This document shows positions 1 through 12,990 of a stretch of 64,000 nt of DNA, piece by piece. Both the position numbers and the translations under genes were made by a program. Positions within the stretch are counted from its first letter, which is position 1. Every line of letters starts with the position of its first letter. The notes under the pieces were generated by a model. It saw only the letters and a program-made list of their open reading frames with translations. It was not told the DNA's origin and did no database searches. The stretch is taken from the NCBI GenBank assembly GCA_950295325.1, contig OX485807.1, forward strand, positions 10,321,001-10,385,000. The letters are read 5' to 3'. The stretch comes from Polytrichum commune. Its lineage: Eukaryota; Streptophyta; Polytrichopsida; Polytrichales; Polytrichaceae.

Positions 1-260
1 ATAGTACATAAGAGGTGAATGTATAGGCCAATGAACTTTGCATATGATCTCTTTTTGGGATGAAAGTAGTCCCCTGTTTTGTGTCATCAACCATCACATA
101 AAAGAATGTCCTGTTACTGTCAGCCTCAGTTGAGCAGGTCACCTGGACAATTACAAGATAAATCTGCTTCTTGTTTATGAAGATGTGAAGTTTTGAAGTT
201 TTGTTGCAAGCTTTTACAAGTTTGCTTCGGTGAATTTGGATTATTTTTTCAAACTTGCAG
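1..260 (+). other. Intron or upstream part of the auxilin-like gene
   Basis: No exon can be fixed here. The last 20 bases (241-260) are T-rich and end in TTGCAG, a good splice acceptor in front of the large auxilin exon. The reading frame stays open back to 193, but those residues do not resemble auxilin and are most simply intron read-through. Earlier exons of the gene would lie to the left of the window. Confidence 0.5.
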
Positions 261-2916
261 ATCCTCTCACAGTCTTGTCTATGAGTCTGAGTACAAATTG
301 GATAAATTTGATGAATTGAGGTCATTAACCGGTTCATTTTTGACAGAACTGGATCCAGATCGAGTTGAGAGAAGATCATCACGGTCAGGAAAGTCAAGGC
401 AATCTGTGGAGGATGAATTCCTTGGTGCAATCAGTGGAGAACCCAAATCTAGTAGGCAGGCAGGAGCAACTCCTAGTTCGTTGGATAATGGACTAGATAG
501 TCTGAAGCCTGGTTTGAGAATGGAAGCTGAAAATTCAAATCCTTTGGAAGGCAGTTTCATGAGAGGATTTGGACAATCAAGATCAGGTCGAGCTTCAACC
601 CAGTTCAAGTCACCAGCTCAGAGTCCCATGCATCCAAGGAAGGGGGAATCTCTTGATCATTCAGCTGGTCAAGGAGTAAATATTCCCATCAGGAGCAAGC
701 TGAATGTAGAATCAAATCACAACACTACAGCTTCAGCTGCCTCGTCCCTCTCCATGGACGATCCTTTTTCATCTCTTGCTGATGCTGAGGTAGATTCTCT
801 TGGAGAGGATACAACTGCTGATTTTACAGCACCTTTATCTGATGCTGCTGCTTCACTGGATTTGAATGAACCATATACTGGTACTTCTGTCCCTCGAGTA
901 TCGACGCGCCGGAGAAGTCACTTGAATAATGTGGGCACTGGAGAGGCTCTAGTGGATGCTTTGAACGGGTTACCAAGGCCTCCTCCAATAGCTACTTCAA
1001 AAATAAACGACTCCAGCCCAGGAACTTCTGCTCCAGGATCTGGTGGTCGGGTCCTTCCTCGAACACTGAGTAATGAGGAAGGGAGGACCAGTCGGAAAAG
1101 TTACCCGAGCAGTCCTCTTGTTATGGATTCCATGGACAGTCCTGCAGCATCACCTTCATACACCTCAAGACCTCGGAGGAAGAAATTTACAGAAATGTAT
1201 TCGAATTCTAATGGTTCTTCACCAGGTGTTGATGAGCACGCTACCCAATTCGAGGTGAACATGAATGGTTCTCACCAGGATGAAGATACTTGCATCAACC
1301 AGAAATATTCCGATTCAACAGGGGAGGTCTGGTTGACTATAGAAGAAATTAGGCTTGTTACTCAGCCTTCTGCATCTCCGCCCCCATCAAGAGCACCACC
1401 GCCACCAGGACTTGGAAGGCAGAGTTCTCATATTGACAGCCAGCATTCTTCTGTGGAAAGTCCACATGAAGGTCAAGATGAAGAGAAGCCGGAGCTGGAA
1501 AGACAGATCTCGGATCTTGATGCAGTTTCAGGAAATGAAAGTCAGCAGACTGGTGAGGGACAGGGGGTATATGTGATGCCAGAAATACAAATTGTGGACC
1601 TGGGACCACAGATGAAGCCGTCACGAGAAGAGAGGAGGAGGATGCGTGAGCATCTTGAGAAGGAGAGGAGGAGGAGCAACAGGGAGGAAGAGAGACCGAA
1701 GGACCGTGAACGAGATCGAGAACGGGAAAGGAGAGATAGGGAAGGATTGAGGGAGTCACTCTACAGGGAGACTGAGGTTGGACGAGCGAGAGAAACACCC
1801 CGGCCAAGAGAGGGCAGACGGGAGAAGGTTATGCCATTGAGTGAGCCTCAAGATCACCAAGCTACAAGCAAGAAGGAACAGAACGAATCGCAAGACAGAA
1901 TCTACTTACGACAACAAGAGCGAGAGTTCCAAGAGAAGATGGCTAGGTTAGAGGAAGCCAGAGAACGAGAAAAAGAAAGGAAGGCAAGAAAATCTGCAGA
2001 GAAAGCAGCTCTAGAGGCTCGTGAACGTGCTGAGAAGGCTGCAGTGGAGAGGGCTGTGAATGAGGCTCGGCAGCGGGCAGAGAGGGCAGCTCTACAAAGG
2101 GCTGCTGCTGCTAAAGAGCAGGAACGGATCAAAGAAAGGGAGAAGGAGAAGGAGAGGAGAGAAAGGGAGAGGGAGCGAGAGAGGGAGAGGGAGCGGGACA
2201 GGGAGCAGGAGAAGCTGAGGGATAGGATGAGAGAAAAAGAGAAAGGAGTTGCCGAACAGCTACGAAGAGACACATTCCGGGCCACTAGTGAGCCACGGCA
2301 ACGACCAACTGGCTCTGTCCATCAGCCATCCGGACTCTCAAGACACGCATCAGGAATCAACATCAACAATTTGTCTGGAACTCCAGGTCCACACAGAAGT
2401 TCGGTTGGTCCAAAGGCTGTTGATGACTGGACTAACCTCTTCACCCAACCGTCTTCTGCAGATGAGTCTCGAGAAATACCTAATGAGCCTGAGGACAGAA
2501 GGAAATTACGGCTCGAAAAACAAATGCGGATAGAGGAGCGGGCTGCCAAAGCTTTGCAAGAGAAGAACCAGCGCGACCGAGCATTGCAGAGGGAGCAAGA
2601 GGAGAGACAGAGATTCTCAAGTAACCTGGATGCAGAAGTCCGGCGCTGGTCTGCAGGGAAGGAGGGCAACTTGCGGGCTTTGCTTTCTACTTTGCACCTG
2701 ATGTTGTGGCCAGAATGTAACTGGAAAGTTGTGTCTTTGACTGACCTTATCACAGGTCCTTCTGTTAAGAAGGCGTACCAGAAAGCTATATTGTGTGTTC
2801 ATCCAGACAAGGTTCAACAAAAGGGAGCAAATGTGCAGCAAAAGTATATTGCTGAGAAGGTTTTTGATCTCCTCAAGGACGCCTATGCCAAATTCAATGC
2901 CAATGAACTCTATTGA
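261..2916 (+). CDS. Auxilin-like J-domain protein, C-terminal exon (5' end outside window)
   Basis: Auxilin-like proteins recruit and stimulate Hsc70 to strip clathrin from coated vesicles in the cytoplasm. The exon starts after the acceptor at 259-260 and encodes about 884 residues to the stop at 2914-2916. Counting from the open frame at 193, a DPF motif lies near residue 190 (an AP-2-ear type ligand). It is followed by a Ser/Pro-rich disordered region, then a long Arg/Glu-rich charged helix (about 475-700) with an RE-repeat stretch at about 640-690, then 'DDWTNLF'. A C-terminal J domain follows with the HPDK motif at residues 870-873 (2800-2811) and the usual auxilin end. The charged region and J domain match plant auxilin-like proteins closely. 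The J-domain part has no intron here, while in my recollection angiosperm relatives are interrupted there. Family assignment is secure; the 5' structure is not visible. Confidence 0.9.
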
Positions 2917-4227
2917 GTACTCCATTATTTTCAAGACCACTTAGATAAACAGAATAAATCTGGACAGGATTAATGTTTTGATTATGGAACTTTAGTGCTT
3001 GACACAGTTTTTGTGTGTGGGTCAGCTACAACACAAGACTGATATGTCCTCCATGCGTTTACCCTAGCGGTTTCTACTGGCGAGCTTAAGCTCTTCTGCT
3101 GCAGGAGGATGAAGTTTGTATCCTATGGACCAACTTCACTGTTACATTGATCCTGAACGTTTTGACTTGTATCTAAACCAATTATCCCACTTGTGCGGCC
3201 CCGTTCCCACTTGATTCTGAAGCTCAACATTGAAGGAGTAGCTGGAGAATTTCACGGATGGTTGCTCTTTGCAGGGTGGTTTCTTCAGCCTCATGCCCTC
3301 CCCAGCTTGATCGAGAGTCCTGGAGGTGGCTTCTATTGTGTCCCTAGACACAGTAGCTTGGATTGAGTTGTGCAAGCATTCAGGAACTACTGATTTATTC
3401 ATTGGCCCACTTTCTTGTGCGTGCAATATCACGCCAGATTGTGGCTCAACCGTTTTCCCATAGATTGTGGCTGGAGTTTAAAGCTCTGTCGCTCTCAGAA
3501 GCTGATCTCTGATAGTTCACACCAGTATTTTCTCCCAGATAGGCTTCCAGCAGCATCATAGATTATTTGAAAAGCTGGTTTCCAATTCAACAATGGGTGT
3601 TGTGCATTGCCCTACTCTGGTGTGACGTTTATTTCAGAACTCAGTTTCCTCTGGCTCTTTTGTATCTCGTTGCAAGTCTCCAATGTTTCCCAGTGTGTTT
3701 TTCCTGAATTTCTGGGCTGCTGCATGGACCTCCTTCTCAAGTTGTAAATGTTGGTGTGAAGGTAGGAGCACACTGTTGGTTCAGGAAAGCTTGCAACACC
3801 TTGACAATGTTTTGTGAAGGCATCTAGGATTTCATCACCGCACATTTGTTTGTCCTGTGCGTAGGGGTGGAACCTTGGAAATTGGTGTCTCAAGGTTCTT
3901 TGCTGATGCTCACATGTTCTCTTTCCTGCTGGAGGACTCGGACAGAGGAAGCTTGTATGTTGTGCGGCAACGCGATGGATTCATTTTGTGTTTGCTTGAA
4001 TGCAGAGCACACATCAGTAGTGTTCCATAAGGTTTATGCCACTACTTTAATGCTCCTTGAAAGGTGATGGCCTGCCTTCACAAGGGCCAGAATTTGCACA
4101 TACATATGTAAGAGCAAGCTCACTCTCCTTGCATCTGCATCCGCATTTGCACTTTAACATTGGCAAGAGATGCAGGGAGGGTTTATATGTATAATAAGAC
4201 AGGAATTATTTTAACCGTCGACCTACT
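2917..4227. other. 3' flank of the auxilin-like gene; no further gene seen
   Basis: An AATAAA-type signal lies at 2953-2958, 37 bases after the stop, so the 3' UTR could be short. Base composition remains gene-like to about 4070, so a longer UTR is also possible. The short open frames here, on either strand, show no recognisable domain. Confidence 0.4.
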
Positions 4228-4436
4228 ATTCTCTAGTATCAGCTAGTTGTAGATGAACCAGATGAGCTTGAGAAATAACCGGTTGAGGTTTGGGACATTA
4301 GGAAATTTATAGTTTTAGATGAACCGGATTGAGTTTGAGAAATAACCGGTTGAGATTTGGGACTTCAGAAAAATAACCATCGGATGAGTTTGAGAAATAA
4401 CATGACTTCAGAATATTACCGATCATTTTAAAGGAA
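4228..4436 (-). repeat. Partial, rearranged copy of the CCGGTT-rich MITE
   Basis: It contains the phrases 'GATGAACCGG', 'GAGAAATAACCGGTTGAG' and 'TTACCGATCATTTTA', which also occur in the intact copy at 63649-63867. The phrase around AACCGGTTGAG is duplicated inside this copy (about 4245-4310 and 4315-4370). The conserved termini TGATCGGGGAGA/TCTCCCCGATCA are missing, so this is a decayed fragment. Confidence 0.55.
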
Positions 4437-7400
4437 ATTCAAAAGTCAGTATTGAAAACATTGCAGGAAGAGTGGCAGTTTTGGCTGGGTCTGCACCCTG
4501 GACGATGGTCACTTTTCATTCTTAGATGCAGATGCAGATCCAAGAATGGCTGGGCTTGTTCTAAATATGTATATATGTAAATAAGCTCTTTATGCCCCTT
4601 CCCACCTGACTTTACCAAATAATCAAAGTCTTTCCCAAAAACCGGGTAAAGCTCTCTCGATTTTAGCAAAGGCACTTGGTTATCTGATGCACCTACAAGA
4701 AGTTGCTCTGGAGATTTTCGAGTAGTTTTGTTAAGTAGCTTTTACATATGTTTATTGTTTCATCTACCAAGCAATGAATGTTAGATAGTTTTTGTCCCAT
4801 CCCCAATTGTCTTATCACTCATCTATCTTACTATTGGATTTTGTTAATGGAGCTCCTCATGCTCTCATAGCTAAGACTAAAAGCAACCAATCACAAAGGC
4901 CGGAGGTGACACTTTTAAAGATCCTACAGTCTTGCCTCATCTCTAGGTACTAATGGGAGGGTTGGTGCTTGAAGCTTAAAACCTCCGCTTTTAAACTATG
5001 CCATATCATTTGCGAAGTAGGCTTGGGACTGATAGTGGTGCTGGTGTGAAGGCCGTGTTCTAAAATGAACTTTTAGGCATGTGGAAAGGGGATAATTACC
5101 TGGTTTTGCAAGATCTCCAAAGTTGGGGATTGTAAGGCCATTTTGAGCTACCGATTTACCCACAAGCAACTTCCCATTCTAGCGAACAATGCCATTGCTC
5201 AAAGGAGGGGAGGCTGATGAATTCCAAGACTATGGGAGTTTTCCAAGATGCAGGAAAGGGCTAACAAGAGGAACCAACAAGTCACTTTGCACAATTTCGC
5301 ACCATCGGCATTAAAAAAGATCATGTTGTCTTGCTTTGGCATCACACACAATACTGGTACATTCTCACATCTAGATGCAAAGATCATCATATTGTGATGG
5401 AAGTCAATATCTCATCTAGCCACATGTCTGATTGTGTGGGCAATAATTAATTCCTTATCAACCCTAAAAAGTATGAGAAGCTCAATAAACAAACCAAGAC
5501 ACAAAGACCTAAATAAAGAAACATGTAAGGATGTCAACCTTGGAATTTGAAATGTCCATACTATTACTTCTGTGCTCACTAAATATAGTTCACCCACTAA
5601 TGTAGGCTTTAAACCCATATTTGACTCATGGCCGCAACAAAGGACCAAGTACAGGTGAATAAACCTCGCTTCACATTGCAAGACCACATCTCTTTTTCTT
5701 TTCTTGTATGTTGTGTGTGTTTTTGCCAGACTCACAGAGAACTCATTTGAGTTCTAACAGGGAATCAAACATGCAATTTCTGTCTGGGAAAATCTACTTC
5801 TAGCAAAGGGTTAAAGCAATGATTTTCATGGTCATTCAACTTCTGAATATTGACGGGAGCGTTCACGAGTTTCACTGCGATGTGGAGAATTCCTTGGTGC
5901 CGGTTGTTTGTTGATTCTTCTTGTTTGTTAACAATGCTGTGATTGTGGACTTTTGAGAACTTGCAAGGAGGGGTCACAATGTGAAGGGAGAGTGACATTA
6001 ATACAACAACATAGGTACCATGCCTTATCATAGCACTTCCAACTGTTGGCAGTTCTCAACGAATGAATGAATTTGAAAATTTATATTATATATATATGGA
6101 CAATAACACTTGTGTGCATCATTGTACTTGGAACTTTAGAAAGATTTTCACACTTGCACTGCACAGAGTCAAGTGCAAATTTGTTAAAACAGAATCTATG
6201 TGCGTGTACTCACCACGTCTCGACGCATGGTCTGTTCGAGCAATGACGCTCATGCATGTTAATGACACGAATCGGTAAAAAAAAACACCACGATTCTCTG
6301 CACCATGTGAGGCCAAAGAGCAAGACGTTGGTGATGCGAAACTGCATCGCCTTTGGTCAAGTGAGAAGTCCAGAAGCCAAGAACACAATGATGCTTTGAA
6401 GTCACTCAATAGAGTGTGGACTCTGGAGCAACCTCCAAGTGTTGTCAGAAGATGAGAGTGTGAACACAATTTAAGATCCCAGCAAACAGTATCTGTCAAT
6501 GTATTTGATCCTGACGGTAAAACTCTGGATAATGTCTGCCTGATTGTCATGTAAAATGTTTCATCTTCTTGTAACTTTTTAATTTGTTGAAAGGTTTCCA
6601 ATACCTGAGATTATTTAGTTGAGGTCCATCAAGCAGTCATCAGACGTCAAAGTAGACTTTTCTTGGATGTTCAAAAAGGATGACTGCAATTGAGTGCGAG
6701 GACAAAGTGAAGAGGCATTACACTTCTGGAGACCACGTTTTGCATTCCAGGTGACAATTGTTGGCCAATTGAAATGACATCAAATCGACCCAAATTTCAA
6801 ACCTTAGGGAATAACAAACACTAATCTCTACTTTTGTAAAGCATAACTGATAGTTTACTCTAATAAACAGTCTACACGAAACATCCGATTTAGTGTGGCC
6901 CACATTATTCATCATCAACCCAGATTAATTATCTTCCAATGGGTGAGTGACAACCATAGAGGGTGTTACAAGACACTTGGTGCTACATGACAAGTCATGA
7001 AACCCACGCTAATTAGCATGGCACACCAATTTTAATGTTACACTAAATCAAATGTTTAGTGAGCTTAAGATCTTGACCATTTGTTTCACCCTGTTCATGT
7101 TTCACGTGGCATTAGGTATTGTGTACGAAATGGTCGGCACTTGCTACACGCCATTATCATTGCAAGGTGGAAGTAAAGACGGAAAGCATGAATTTTTATA
7201 TATTTTTGGGAACAAAGAAGGTGCGTGGCCACCTTGCTAGTTTTTTTTTTGTGTCAAGTAGAGAGAAGATTTCACGACCGAGAACCGAATCGCCAATCAC
7301 TACACTCGGTTTTGAGTACCTCTCCACTATCATCAGGTAGTTCAGGGTCATCTCAGACTAATTTACAAATTAGTAATCTTCCAATGTTGTAAGACAAATT

Positions 7401-9587
7401 CTTGGTGACGCATGTCAAATGCCCATGATTCATAGGCTTGTAGTGTAAGGTATGTACAGAAGAAGAGGAAGTTGAAAATCATGCAAACTTTCAGCCTATT
7501 CAGCACACTATCATTCAGTGCGACGCGTCCATTATTTGACGTTGAAACTTGAAATTTGGTCCAAACTATTGGTTACTTGGTCCTTTTCCTCACCTTTTTT
7601 TTGAGGGGTAGAAGTTAACACTCAAGGTCTTCTTTTGAGGTACGAACACAGAACCTAGTTCTAGTACCTCCACGAAGTTAAAGCCACAATCCCAACCATA
7701 TTGACTACCAAGTTCCAACTGCCAAATTAAAATAAAATAAAGTAAAATGGCGATCATATATAGCAGAGCTGACAATAATTCTTACTTGTTCACTGGAAGA
7801 TAATAATTCACAGGTCTGTGTCAACGTGTGCATCTTGCCTTCTCGCAGGCACCTTAGAAGTTAAGTAACTGAGACATCACAGAATGAATATATTTTCGTG
7901 GTCATCCTAGTTTGTGGGGCTCTTCTGATTTAATCTTGCAAGTAGCGTATGAAGCATTGAAGCAAGAGAATCAGATAAGCTTGTCAACTACCCACTACGA
8001 CAAGTACTTAAGATATCCCTCCAAGGATGTAGGGCAGAACAACACAGTTTGCACCAATGTTGGGAATGTAACCCTAAGTCCTATTATCCATTTTGGTGTC
8101 TCTCATCTAAACATTATTTTCTTTAAGAATCGTGAGCATCAAGTTGAGGATGGAAGTTGGATGTGACATTCATGTTAATATATTCAAGCGTGACTAGTTT
8201 CTTTTAAACTAACATTCATGTCGGGCGTTCCTTTTGATGTTTGTAACAAACTTTTGAGTTCTTGCAATGAGTTAAAATCCCTCTCAACAAAAAGTTATTT
8301 TCTCCACATAAGTACCATATTTAATATAGCCCTGAGATATGTATCCAATGGCTTATTATGTGATTCAACTTCTGGACTAAAACTTAGTGTTGGGTGATGT
8401 TGTATACTATGGGCCACACTAGGTTATATGCATGCCCATTGTAAATCAGACTACACACATGTCAACATTATTTATCATCATAAGTGTAGGTCACTAAATT
8501 ACGTGTCCAAGCCTTGAGAGCCGCAAATCATTATTATTTTTTATATTCATTAATATATTCATAAGAAAAGCTCATTATGAGTTGAAACATATCCATATAT
8601 CCATACAATCATGCATCTTTGGATTATACTTGTCAACCTCAACATACGAAGAGCACTCAAGGTCACTTAGATTGCGTACTTGAATTTAAATCTACACTAA
8701 CATCAAGGCATTTGACCAATTCAAAAAATAAATAGGGTCACTTTTGACATAATTTACTATAATTGGAAATATGGAGTTCAAATACATGTTGTATGCATGG
8801 AAAGGCCTAGTTTGGGTCTCTTAGACACTTAAGGATTAAGTTAGTAGAGGAAGGAAGTGTTACCTCGAATTGAGAGAACTTGACCCTCATTCCTTGTAGC
8901 CTTGGCGTTATGTTAGGGATCTACTTAGAATAGCTCAGAGGACCATTTTGCACATGATTGGAGCGAGGGGAATTTTTAAATTATGGTGGGAAATTTTATT
9001 GAAAGATGGTAGAGGTAGGAGATCTATCATCTAACTATCATATGGGGGCCCAAATTGCAAGGTGGGAGTGTGATCAACAATAAGTGAATAAGACCCATTT
9101 TTGGGTGTGTCAATGGGAGTAATTGGAAAGTACAATTGGGGTTGAATGGCTTTCCGAGTGTCCTTGGGCTAAGAGAATGGAACTGCACATGTGCTCAATG
9201 CGGTGGCATTTGTCTTGAAGTGTTCAAAGCTATTATAGTGGTGACGACTTTTTGCCTGCTCTAGAAAACAAAGCTATCATTCTTTCTTTTGGTAGCTAGC
9301 CCAATCCTCATCGTCAATCATGTACTCATTTTGTCTCTTTGGTACTTCATCACCAACTAACGGATGATTAGTGAAATCAAGACATACACTTTTGAGGAAT
9401 GTTTTGTGGATTGGTATCAAATTGTAAGAACTCATACCCGTGTAAGTTGAAAGGAGGGAACAACGTTGAAGAAAGTATGGGGATAGTAATACTACTAGCC
9501 CAGAAAGCACCATCACAAGCCTTAAGTGCAAATGGATTGTTGCCTTGGCAACTCCAATCTTCATATCATGCTCAAGCACATGATGAA
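4437..9587. other. Intergenic, AT-rich; no gene recognised
   Basis: About 5 kb with only short, overlapping open frames lacking domain similarity, codon bias or splice context. The only structured piece is a possible SINE-like segment near 7600-7720. Otherwise nothing is supported. Confidence 0.5.
7600..7720 (-). mobile_element. Possible tRNA-derived SINE fragment
   Basis: Read on the minus strand, the segment has a GTGGCTTTAACTTCGTGG stretch followed about 30 bases later by GTGTTCGTACCTC. This is the spacing and style of pol III A and B boxes in plant SINEs. It ends in an A-rich tract. Neither box fits the consensus well and no target duplication was found, so the call is tentative. Confidence 0.3.
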
Positions 9588-10178
9588 TTCTACACGGGTA
9601 GATCACTCTAAGGCATTTTTGTGCACCACGTGCAGCTAGGGTTTTTTTTGTTTTGGAGCTATTTACCTTCAAGGGCTGAATTAAAGCCTCCCTATAATTA
9701 CTTAAATTTCAAAAATGGCCCATTTGTTTGCACCCTTCCATTACTTATATTGTCCAAGTCACTATAATTTTTTGTACTCTATATTCCTTTTAAGTAATAA
9801 AAACTAATCTACTTCCTAACGCACAAGTGTTGAGGGAAAGCATGGAAACAAAGAAGGGTGCAAATAGTAATATCATTGCAAACTTAGTTATGAAGAAAAC
9901 ACATAGGAGACCATAGCAAAGTAATACCATTACAAACATTATTATGATGAAAACACATAGGATCCTTATCTTCAGCCCCTATATTAATTTTACAAAAAAT
10001 AATGGCCCACGTTTTATGTCCATCTAACTTACTTATAATGGGATTGTCTACATTTAATGACCCTTTCATTATTTGGAATTCCTTTATAATTTTTATTTCA
10101 AATGATTTTAATCCTCTCTATATTATGCCGCACGTCGTTTTTAAAATGCATTAAGTGATCTACCCGTGGAATTCTATC
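9588..10178. repeat. Segment bounded by ~50-bp inverted repeats
   Basis: GAATTCTACACGGGTAGATC at 9588 onward recurs inverted near 10128-10178 as GAATTCCACGGGTAGATCAC. Similarity runs on through GCATTTTT and the CACGTGC/ACGTGCG block. The interior (about 590 bp) holds a short internal duplication around AAAACACATAGGA at 9896 and 9950. It may be a small non-autonomous DNA element, but no target duplication is evident. Confidence 0.45.
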
Positions 10179-12787
10179 CAACCCTCTCCTCATCTTAGGT
10201 GGAATTCGAACGTTGCTAGATTTTTTACACTTGATTGTAGGATTTGTAAAGAACCACATTTTGGAGACATGTGAGGGACATGCGATTAGAAGTTGAAGAC
10301 TTATGTTCAAATTTCTCAACTCCTATCACCCTCTCACTGGCAAGATCCCCTTAGGAGGTTTCCTTTACTTCCTTTGTTGCATGCTCGTGAGGGCATGCTT
10401 AGGGCCACTCTGCACATGAGCCAAGGGCCATGACCCATGTAACTGTGAGGGCCCTAGACTCTCATCAAAAGTTGTCTGAGGTCCTTGACTCTAACATGAT
10501 ATGTTAGAATTTGCATTAGGCCTACCCTTTGGAGGTGGGTCTGGTCTAAAGTATCCTCATGTGGTCCAGATATTTCATGTAAATATCCCTAGTCTATCAT
10601 GTAGGATTTCATGTAGATATTTTATCCGTGATAATATATTTGGACCCTTAGACCTTCACCTTTTAGTGTGAAGTGAACTTGAACGGTCTTGGCCTTTTTG
10701 ACCAATGCAAACTTGGACAGTCTGCTTGCACTTGATAACAATTACCTTTTTGCCCAACACAACAACCTTCCTCCACTTGGTCGCACTTTAAGACAAATAA
10801 CTAACAATCTCCAAGTGAAATGTGTGGAATGACCGAATTGAAATAAAAAATGCCTACCTTTGGACTATGTCCACAATCCCCAATTGCACACTCTTAGAGT
10901 GTTCTTGGGAAAAAAATCTTAAATATTGGAAAATAAATAAAACCAAGAAGTTGTTGCCTTTAAGATAGCATTCAAGTTGTTATTGAGAGAGAATCCAAAA
11001 ATAAAGACTTGACGTAAAGGCACTCACCCTTGTTGCACTCTCAAGGCCATTTTCAAGCTCTTGCCATGTTGTCAATGCCAATGTGGTCAAAATGGGCTTT
11101 TGCCGCCCCCAAGACGTTGCTCTAGACCAATACACTGTCCTTCATGAAAATTTGACAAACGAGATCAACACAAAACATGCGTTACCCCCCATAGACCCCA
11201 AACTATATAGCAAGTGGAGAGCAAACAACACCATTATAAAAGCAACAACATGCAATGCACCTAGCTAGACCCCTAGAACCCATCACCCATTCTCCATCAT
11301 GTGCAACCCTGATGTCGTCCATACTTTCTTATCCACTTCTATTGACGTGGAGTCTCCATCTATTTTCATTGTTTTAAACACATGCTTCATTATCTACAAT
11401 CTAGGCAATTCTCCTTAGTTGAAGCTCAACATCGTTTATAGTAGACCAAACATATATGAGATGCTTAGGTGGACCTACTTCTTTCATGAATTTAACTTGA
11501 CATAAATAAACGACTCCCGATCTTTTATCACATCACATTTTTTTAGTGGAACTGCAATCACCCTCCTTGATTCTAAGTAGGGAATCATTGTAAATTATGT
11601 ATTTAAATTCATGATGGGACCTGCACAGTGTGTGCTATTGTAATGGAAGTGTGGGGAGGGATGAAAACATGTGTATGGGGTCGTCGATTGTGTCCTCAAA
11701 GGGTTTGAACTCTACCTCTAAACAAGATCAACTGCGATTTTCATTTCATTTCCTTTGGCGCCAAATTAATTACATACTTCATTTAAATGGATAATTCAAC
11801 TGTCAACAAATCCTCAGTCGTGACAATGTGAGATCATTCAGATTACCAAGAAGGATGTTTTCACCTTTTGGAGATATTTTAAACCCTCCCAATATTTGAG
11901 AACCACTAATATACTCCTTTGTAAGATGAATTCATAGAAGTGCAAAGTCAACTTCATGATTTTGCAGACCAACTTAGTAATAGGTTCTACCAATTCCATT
12001 GGAGTCATGAACCAAGTTCATTGTATACAATCAACTTAACTTTAACTTTCAACCAACTTCACTATATGTTGTGAACAATTTCACGATTTGGCATCCATAT
12101 TCACAACTTCACAAAATCAATTTCATGAATTATATAACTATATTTCATAAAGAATGGTATATCATGTATAAGTTTCTCCTAATCGCTCCCCACAACTAGT
12201 TCTACCAAAACTTTCATTAACCTCTCTTATCCAACCGCAAAACTAGACATTGCACTCCAAACACATTTTGCGCTCTCCTCATGTGACCAACACTCTTCCC
12301 ATAATCAAATCCACAACTGCACTACAGTCTCACATCCACAAGAATTAAGCACTCCAACTACATTGGGTTTGTGTTGCTAGTTTCGATGTACAATAATCAA
12401 AGACCAAAGAAGAACCCGCATTGCTTGCTTCCGGCTTGGAGGTACTATAATGAATGATTGAAGAAAATGGACATCAAGGCTAGAGGCTTATAGGTAAACA
12501 TCGAACAAAGTGGAACCAATGAACAACAAGAAGGCAAAGAACGCAAAACGAGGAGGCGAGAAGTTGAGAATACGAAAACCACAGAGTGCAAAAAGATTTT
12601 ATGAAATTGGCTTGGAAGATTCATGAAGTTGCTAGAGGTAAAAGTCCTTTATCACGAAATCGAGGTGTGCCACATGTCAAGTCGGTTTAGAAGAGTCGTG
12701 AATTGATTTGAAAGGTTCATGAAATTGGTTTAACACTCCGGTAGCATTGGTTGGAAGGTTCATGAACTGCACTAAATATGATTCTTA
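10179..12787. other. Intergenic; no gene recognised
   Basis: AT-rich DNA with scattered direct repeats of 'TTCATGAA'-type phrases near 11940-12120 and 12600-12760. No open frame with recognisable similarity and no convincing splice or promoter context were seen. Confidence 0.45.
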
Positions 12788-12990
12788 GTGCCACCGATTC
12801 TAGTTGTCTTGCTCAATACTAATTGTAAACCGCGGTACAATGTCACCAACACTAATTGTCAACCCAACATCATTTGTCATTTGCTTGTGAATTTTTTTGG
12901 GGAATTATAGATTTACAATGTTGCAATTACTGTCACTTACCAAGTGCCTTTCCATCCAAATTTCAATCACCCATGACAATTTTTCCTCAC
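12788..12990 (+). repeat. Dispersed repeat, copy 1 (partner at 19383)
   Basis: About 200 bp starting with CACCGATTCTAGTTGTCTTG and running through GTCACCAACACTAATTGT and TTTACAATGTTGCAATT to CCCATGACAAT. It aligns along its length with 19383-19590 in the same orientation, with scattered substitutions and small indels. No coding potential or terminal repeat is visible. Confidence 0.65.

Noticed and set aside
193-260. In-frame extension of the auxilin exon upstream to an ATG at 193
   Set aside because: A T-rich stretch ending in TTGCAG directly before 261 is a good acceptor, and the residues before it look unlike auxilin. Treated as intron read-through.
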